Positions 60,090 to 64,000 of a DNA stretch of 64,000 nt are shown piece after piece. A model generated the notes under the pieces. The model worked only from the letters and a program-made list of their open reading frames with translations, had not been told where the DNA came from and did no database searches. Positions within the stretch are counted from its first letter, which is position 1. Every line of letters begins with the position of its first letter. The translations under genes were made by a program, and so were the position numbers. Location of the stretch: the NCBI RefSeq assembly GCF_051903925.1, contig NZ_CP173678.1:2666001-2730000 (forward strand), written 5' to 3'. This stretch comes from G051903925 sp051903925. GTDB lineage: Bacteria; Pseudomonadota; Alphaproteobacteria; Zavarziniales; Zavarziniaceae.

Positions 60090-63000
60090 CTACCTGTTTC
60101 GCCGATAGGCGCGCATGGACGCGGCGTAGACCTCGGCGCCGACCTGCTGCGCGGTCTGCTGGCCGTTGCCCTGGCTGCCCTGGCTGTTGAGGTTGATCGT
60201 GATTTTCGGGTTGAAACTGGTTGCACCACCCGAACCCACGCCGGCCTTAACCTCGTCCTTGGAAAGGACGCGCTCACCCTTCTGGGCGATGATCGGCACC
60301 TCGTCCGGCTTCAGACCGGCAAGGCCCCCGATCATGCCGCCGCTGTGCATGCGCTTGGCGTGGCGGTAGGCATTCAGGTTGACGATCTTGGCCGCCTTCG
60401 TGGCCTCGCCGACGATGCCACCATCGTGGAACAGGCCACTCAAAAGCCCATCGAAGCCGCCACCCTTCTTTGAGGTGCCCCCGAACAGGCTTCCCAGCAT
60501 GTCGAACCCGCCTCCGCCGGCCCCGCCATACAGGCTGCCCAGCGCCTTCTGGAGGAGCTGCTTCCCCGCAAACTCTGCGATCATGCCGGAGATGTCGGAC
60601 AGCAGGCTCTTGAAGTCGAGCTTGCCCGTCTTCGCGAAGTCGCTGAACGCCTGTGTCAGGCGGTCAACGGCGCCGCCGACAAGGTTGTCCATGCCTGCCT
60701 GAAGGGTCTCGGCACTGTCGAGAACCTGCGCCACCGAACGGTCGAATGCCGTGCCCAGATCGTTTGTGCCCTTCTGCGCCAGCACGAGCTGGTCGTAGGC
60801 TGACGCGAACTGCTGCACCGCCGCCGTTGCCTTCTCGATCGACTTGGTGTCGGCATAGGCCTGGTCGTAGACCTGCTGAAGCGCGATGGCACGTTCGCGC
60901 TGGGAATTTGTCTTGCCGATAAGGCTCTCTTCGAACCTCAAGGCGGCGATCCGCTTGTCCAGCTCCGTCTGGACATCCTCGTCCTGTCGGAGTTGCTGAG
61001 CATAGGCGAGGCGTTCGCGCAGGGCGGCAAGCTCTGCCTCAGTCAGGGTCCTGCCGTCCGCGCGGGCCGCGTTCTGCGCTTGGATCACCTGGGTCTCAAG
61101 CTCGCGCTCCTGGCGGCTGATACCCATGAGCCGAATCTGCTCTTCAAGCTGGGTCTTGAACTGACCGAGCTGCGTAGTCTCCCCGCCATAGAGGTAGTTC
61201 GCGCGCTCCTGGGCACGATTGAGGTCGTCACGCGTGATGCCGAACCTCGCAAGCTCCGCGTCGGTCTTGCCCGCGGCGTCACCAAGCATCTTGGTAGCCT
61301 CGGCCAGATCCTGTGCCCGCTTCACGTCCGGCAGCAGGTTCTCGATGATCGACTTGAACTTGCTGGCCCACTCCTTCGCGGCCTTGGCCGTGCCCTTGCT
61401 CACAGCGGCGTCGGCCGCGCGCACGGTCGCACCGCCCAAGGCGTCGCCCAGGGCTTCACCGCCGGTCATGCCGTCCTCACGGGCCTGCCGGAGGCGGCTG
61501 CGGCGCCGGTTCTCTGCGTCGCGCAGGACCGGGTCGACAAGGGAGCCAAGGGCGTCCTGTGCGCCCTGGACGAAGTTGCCGACATAGTCGACGCCGAATT
61601 GCGCGCCGACCGCGTCCAGCACGCCCTGGCCGGCCTCCTCGAAGCCGGTGTTGAACTCCGTGGATACGAGCCGACCGGCCGCCGCGGCGAAGTCACCGGA
61701 CAGGGCCTCTGCCACCACGTCGCCGAAGGCCACGAAGCGGTCGCCCAGGCTCGCCAGCGTGGTCGTGAATACTGTCCAGATCCCCTTGGCCGCAGCGATG
61801 GCGCCGGCCCCGACCGCGCGCCAGACGGCGATCACCGTGTTCAGGAAGTCCTTGAATAGGTTGATGACCCACCGGAGGGCCTTGCCGAACCAAGTGCTGG
61901 CGGCGCTGGCAACCTCCATGATGATGTCGCCCAGGTTGCCCAGCCATTCGATGGCACCCTTCAGCCAACCCATCATCGTGTCCCAGACGGACGCCACGAT
62001 GTAGCCGATGGTGGCCGTCCGGCCGCCGACCTCCACCGTCGTGTCGCGGAGCTGGTACAGGGCCGCCACCGCGGCGCCGACCGCCAGGGCGAGGGCCATG
62101 AGGGGGTTGGCGGCCAGGGTTGAGGTCAGGAGCTGTATGGCGGCGATTGCCGACCGGACGCCGGTCACGAACTGTTGCGCCAGGATCTGTCCGCCCAGCA
62201 CTGCGAAGTAGGTGCCGGCCGTGATGGCGGCCGTCTGGACCAGCTCGAAGTTGTCGATGAGAAGCCGGACGGCGCCCACGGCGATGTCGACGGCGGCGCC
62301 CAGGACCGCACCGATCTGCTCAGCCACACCGCCGCTCTCGCCGGCCAACTGGCTCAGGAAGCGGGCTGCATCGCTGACGGCACGGGCGAAGCCGCCCTGG
62401 CCGATCTTGTCCGCGAAGCTGGCCGTGGCGTCCTGAAGGTTCGAGAGGGCGCCGCCCAGGGTCTTCGCCTGTCGGTCCATGGCGCCGGCAAACTCCACGT
62501 CGCCGATGCGGCGCAGGTACGCTTCGATCTCGGCTGCGTTCTTGGCGACCGTCGTGGTCACACCGCGGAAGGTGAACGAGACGGAATTGGCGTTCTGCCG
62601 GGCCTTGATGCCGAACTCCTTCAGGCGCTCGAACTCGCCTGTGGTCGCATCGGCGATGGCCTCGACATACTGGATCAGCGTCTTGCCCATGGCCGACGCG
62701 GTGTTGCCGTAGCTCTCCAGCGCTTCGCGGGAGCCGTCCAGGCCAAGGGACTTCAGGCGGATGAAGGCTTCGGTCACCTGCTGCACGTCATAGGGGGTGT
62801 CGGCGGCGAAGCTGTTCAGTGCCTCGAATGCGGCGCCACCGGCCGCCGTGGAGCCGGTCACGGTGTCCAGGCTGCTGCGCAGGCGCTCGAACTCCGCGGT
62901 CGTGGTGACGATGTTGCGGACGAACTGCGCCCCAAAATAGCCGGCCACCAGACCGACCACGGTGCGCAGATTGCCGAACCGCGTGGTCGTACTCTCGGCC

Positions 63001-63230
63001 TCACCCCCCACCACCTTGAGGTTCTTCCTCAGGTCGTCCAGGTGATCGACCGCCTCGCGCGTGTTCGCGGAGATTTCCTTCAGGATGGGGATCAGGTTGT
63101 TCAGGCCGCCACCACCCCCGCCGGGGATGGTGACGCTGAGAGCGCGCAGCTCGGCCGCCAGCCGGCGGAGAACTGCACTGGCCTCGTTCCGGGCCTTGAT
63201 AATGAAGACGATCTCGCGGTTGGTCGGCAT
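60090..63230 (-). CDS. Phage tail tape-measure protein
   Basis: 1046 residues. The N-terminal region (FIIKARNEASAVLRRLAAEL) leads into a tape_meas_nterm-like domain (FGNLRTVVGLVAGYFGAQFV, SFAADTPYDVQQVTEAF, LKSLGLDGSREALESYGNTA). Several hydrophobic segments (about 300-420) and long coiled-coil helices follow, then a Gly-rich stretch (LGSLYGGAGGGGFDMLGSLF) and a C-terminus ending AEVYAASMRAYRRNR. The protein sets tail length and passes into the host membrane on injection. Length predicts a siphovirus tail. Other tail genes that normally flank it are missing. Confidence 0.9.
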   Translation of the reverse strand: MPTNREIVFIIKARNEASAVLRRLAAELRALSVTIPGGGGGGLNNLIPILKEISANTREAVDHLDDLRKNLKVVGGEAESTTTRFGNLRTVVGLVAGYFGAQFVRNIVTTTAEFERLRSSLDTVTGSTAAGGAAFEALNSFAADTPYDVQQVTEAFIRLKSLGLDGSREALESYGNTASAMGKTLIQYVEAIADATTGEFERLKEFGIKARQNANSVSFTFRGVTTTVAKNAAEIEAYLRRIGDVEFAGAMDRQAKTLGGALSNLQDATASFADKIGQGGFARAVSDAARFLSQLAGESGGVAEQIGAVLGAAVDIAVGAVRLLIDNFELVQTAAITAGTYFAVLGGQILAQQFVTGVRSAIAAIQLLTSTLAANPLMALALAVGAAVAALYQLRDTTVEVGGRTATIGYIVASVWDTMMGWLKGAIEWLGNLGDIIMEVASAASTWFGKALRWVINLFKDFLNTVIAVWRAVGAGAIAAAKGIWTVFTTTLASLGDRFVAFGDVVAEALSGDFAAAAGRLVSTEFNTGFEEAGQGVLDAVGAQFGVDYVGNFVQGAQDALGSLVDPVLRDAENRRRSRLRQAREDGMTGGEALGDALGGATVRAADAAVSKGTAKAAKEWASKFKSIIENLLPDVKRAQDLAEATKMLGDAAGKTDAELARFGITRDDLNRAQERANYLYGGETTQLGQFKTQLEEQIRLMGISRQERELETQVIQAQNAARADGRTLTEAELAALRERLAYAQQLRQDEDVQTELDKRIAALRFEESLIGKTNSQRERAIALQQVYDQAYADTKSIEKATAAVQQFASAYDQLVLAQKGTNDLGTAFDRSVAQVLDSAETLQAGMDNLVGGAVDRLTQAFSDFAKTGKLDFKSLLSDISGMIAEFAGKQLLQKALGSLYGGAGGGGFDMLGSLFGGTSKKGGGFDGLLSGLFHDGGIVGEATKAAKIVNLNAYRHAKRMHSGGMIGGLAGLKPDEVPIIAQKGERVLSKDEVKAGVGSGGATSFNPKITINLNSQGSQGNGQQTAQQVGAEVYAASMRAYRRNR

Positions 63231-63331
63231 GGCGTGTCCATAAGCGCAGGCATTTCAGCCTGGTTAGCTTCTGGCTTCGCGGTCCGATCTCTCTCCCTCC
63301 ACGGGACCGAATGCGAGGCAAGTTGACTACG

Positions 63332-63361
63332 ATATTAGCTGATGTAACTGCCTGTGATCAA
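63332..63361 (-). promoter_or_regulatory. Sigma70-like promoter of the phage gene block
   Basis: On the minus strand TTGATC (63361-63356), an 18-nt spacer and TAATAT (63337-63332) resemble a sigma70 promoter about 95 nt ahead of the tape-measure start. The surrounding 63310-63440 stretch is clearly AT-rich compared with the chromosome and also contains an inverted repeat TCAAT/ATTGA (63358-63371) over the -35. No gene is seen in 63231-63537. Confidence 0.45.
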
Positions 63362-63500
63362 TTAATATTGACGCAAGAGAAATTGTTGACGAACGAATAG
63401 TGGGTCCGCCATTCAGGCGTAATAGTGAAAATATGTATGCCTAGTTGAGCTGAGCGGAAAGACGCTTCACTGACGTTTCTTGGAGATCGGCGGCAACGGG

Positions 63501-63536
63501 CCGGCTGGAAGCGTAACCTCCAGCCGGCGTTACGCT
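63501..63536. terminator. Two interleaved inverted repeats, terminator-like
   Basis: CCGGCTGGA (63501-63509) pairs with TCCAGCCGG (63519-63527). AGCGTAAC (63510-63517) pairs with GTTACGCT (63529-63536). The two perfect repeats overlap, so the hairpins are mutually exclusive. They lie 2 nt past the stop of the 86-aa membrane protein gene (minus strand), where a terminator is expected. There is no long T run, so intrinsic termination would be weak. Confidence 0.5.
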
Positions 63537-63537
63537 G

Positions 63538-63798
63538 TCAGCTCTGGGTTCCGCCGGTCTGCCCTGTGTAGGGAGCCAAGACGGCAACGACCAGGAATAC
63601 GGGCCAAGTGAGGATGAACGTGGCACGGACGAAGCGCGCCGTCCGGTTTCCGATTGCTACCGCAACGTCAAACAAATCGTCCTCTTCGATGGGCATCGCC
63701 ATCACGCGGTCGAAGAGGTGGCGTCCCATCAGCAGGTAGGCACCGGCAAGGCTAAACAGAGCTGCAACGAACGCGCTGTCGGCAAAGACTTGGGACAT
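63538..63798 (-). CDS. Small two-helix membrane protein
   Basis: 86 residues from ATG 63798 with a good SD (GGAGG about 9 nt upstream). Two membrane helices (about 7-26 and 59-77: FILTWPVFLVVAVLAP) are joined by an acidic loop containing PIEEDDLFDVA. No family recognised; holin-like topology but not holin-like sequence. It is preceded by a palindrome at 63816-63831 and followed by the double hairpin at 63501-63536. Divergent from the gene starting at 63979. Confidence 0.6.
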   Translation of the reverse strand: MSQVFADSAFVAALFSLAGAYLLMGRHLFDRVMAMPIEEDDLFDVAVAIGNRTARFVRATFILTWPVFLVVAVLAPYTGQTGGTQS

Positions 63799-63815
63799 GA
63801 GATTGGTCCTCCCTA

Positions 63816-63831
63816 TGCAAAATGTTTTGCA
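63816..63831. promoter_or_regulatory. Palindromic operator-like site
   Basis: Perfect 7-bp arms TGCAAAA and TTTTGCA separated by TG. It lies in the divergent region between the genes at 63798 (minus) and 63979 (plus), just upstream of the minus-strand ribosome binding site. A second short repeat, CTACA/TGTAG with a 2-nt centre, is at 63877-63888. The layout suits repressor binding, but no repressor is identified. Confidence 0.4.
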
Positions 63832-63978
63832 GTGAGAGAAGAACACTCTCTCAAAAAGCCAAAACAAAATAATGAACTACATGTGTAGGCTACTCGTGAT
63901 GATGATAAGGCAGAGTTGTCGTAAGTTGGCAAAGTGCTAAACTGGGTGTAGTAGAGGGGAGATGATTTGGAGGTGCCT

Positions 63979-64000
63979 ATGGAGCGTGTGACCTTGGTTA
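63979..64000 (+). CDS. Partial gene running off the window end
   Basis: ATG 63979 preceded by GGAGG (63969-63973, 5 nt spacing). Only seven codons (MERVTLV) are visible, so nothing can be said of function. The strong SD and divergence from the small membrane protein gene make a real gene likely; in a prophage this position could hold a regulator, but that is a guess. Confidence 0.45.

Noticed and set aside
63501..63536. H-type RNA pseudoknot
   Set aside because: The two helices would need loops of 0-1 nt to cross grooves of 8-9 bp stems, which is sterically unlikely; alternative hairpins are more plausible.

Overview
The window is chromosomal DNA of very high G+C content from an alphaproteobacterium, probably of Rhodospirillales type. 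That placement rests on heterotetrameric sarcosine oxidase, OpgGH, an alphaproteobacterial-style FolP, an AtuA-type catabolic cluster, and frequent GTG/TTG starts with 4-nt ATGA overlaps. It is an inference from gene content. No rRNA or tRNA gene and no CRISPR array was seen. The last 8-9 kb looks less GC-rich and carries phage genes.

Layout. 1-11.2 kb: a signalling block. One plus-strand operon has an ABC-type substrate-binding protein, a Sel1-repeat protein, two related membrane sensors and a HAMP/PP2C (RsbU-type) phosphatase. A second, divergent module (8.5-11.2 kb, minus) has paralogues of both sensors, but there the second sensor is fused through HAMP to a complete MFS transporter. A lipase-like hydrolase and an ATP-grasp ligase lie between. 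11.4-29.3 kb: mostly housekeeping: soxBDAG (sarcosine oxidase), opgGH (periplasmic glucans), phnX, folP-glmM-thiD, and a secreted RTX protein with a glucose/sorbosone dehydrogenase propeller.

29.3-45.6 kb: a catabolic island whose plus- and minus-strand operons converge at 38.25 kb. It encodes two acyl-CoA dehydrogenases, two enoyl-CoA hydratases, a luciferase-like monooxygenase, a split NDP-forming acyl-CoA synthetase, an AtuA-like protein, three SDRs, an alcohol dehydrogenase, hydrolases and a triple-Rid protein. The two outward promoters, 14 kb apart, share a 20-bp dyad (16/20 identical). This suggests one regulator, probably the encoded GntR/UTRA protein, controls the island. The substrate may be an acyclic terpenoid or branched acid.

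21.7-22.9 kb and 47.5-52.2 kb: two pieces of what looks like one RiPP (lasso-peptide-like) system. Each piece has an unannotated small precursor gene with a WxxP leader motif. One precursor sits beside an HPr-kinase-like gene. The other sits beside an asparagine-synthetase-like cyclase lacking the catalytic Cys, a PqqD-type leader-binding protein, a sulfotransferase, a JmjC-type cupin and an MFS exporter. The usual leader protease (B2) is not visible.

52.3-64 kb: a PLD/SF2-helicase protein of defence-like architecture, then a degenerate prophage: a lambda-O-like replication gene containing four 23-bp near-palindromic iterons (a candidate origin), a C-terminally truncated large terminase, a small terminase candidate, a tape-measure protein and small membrane proteins. 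Portal, capsid and most tail genes are absent.
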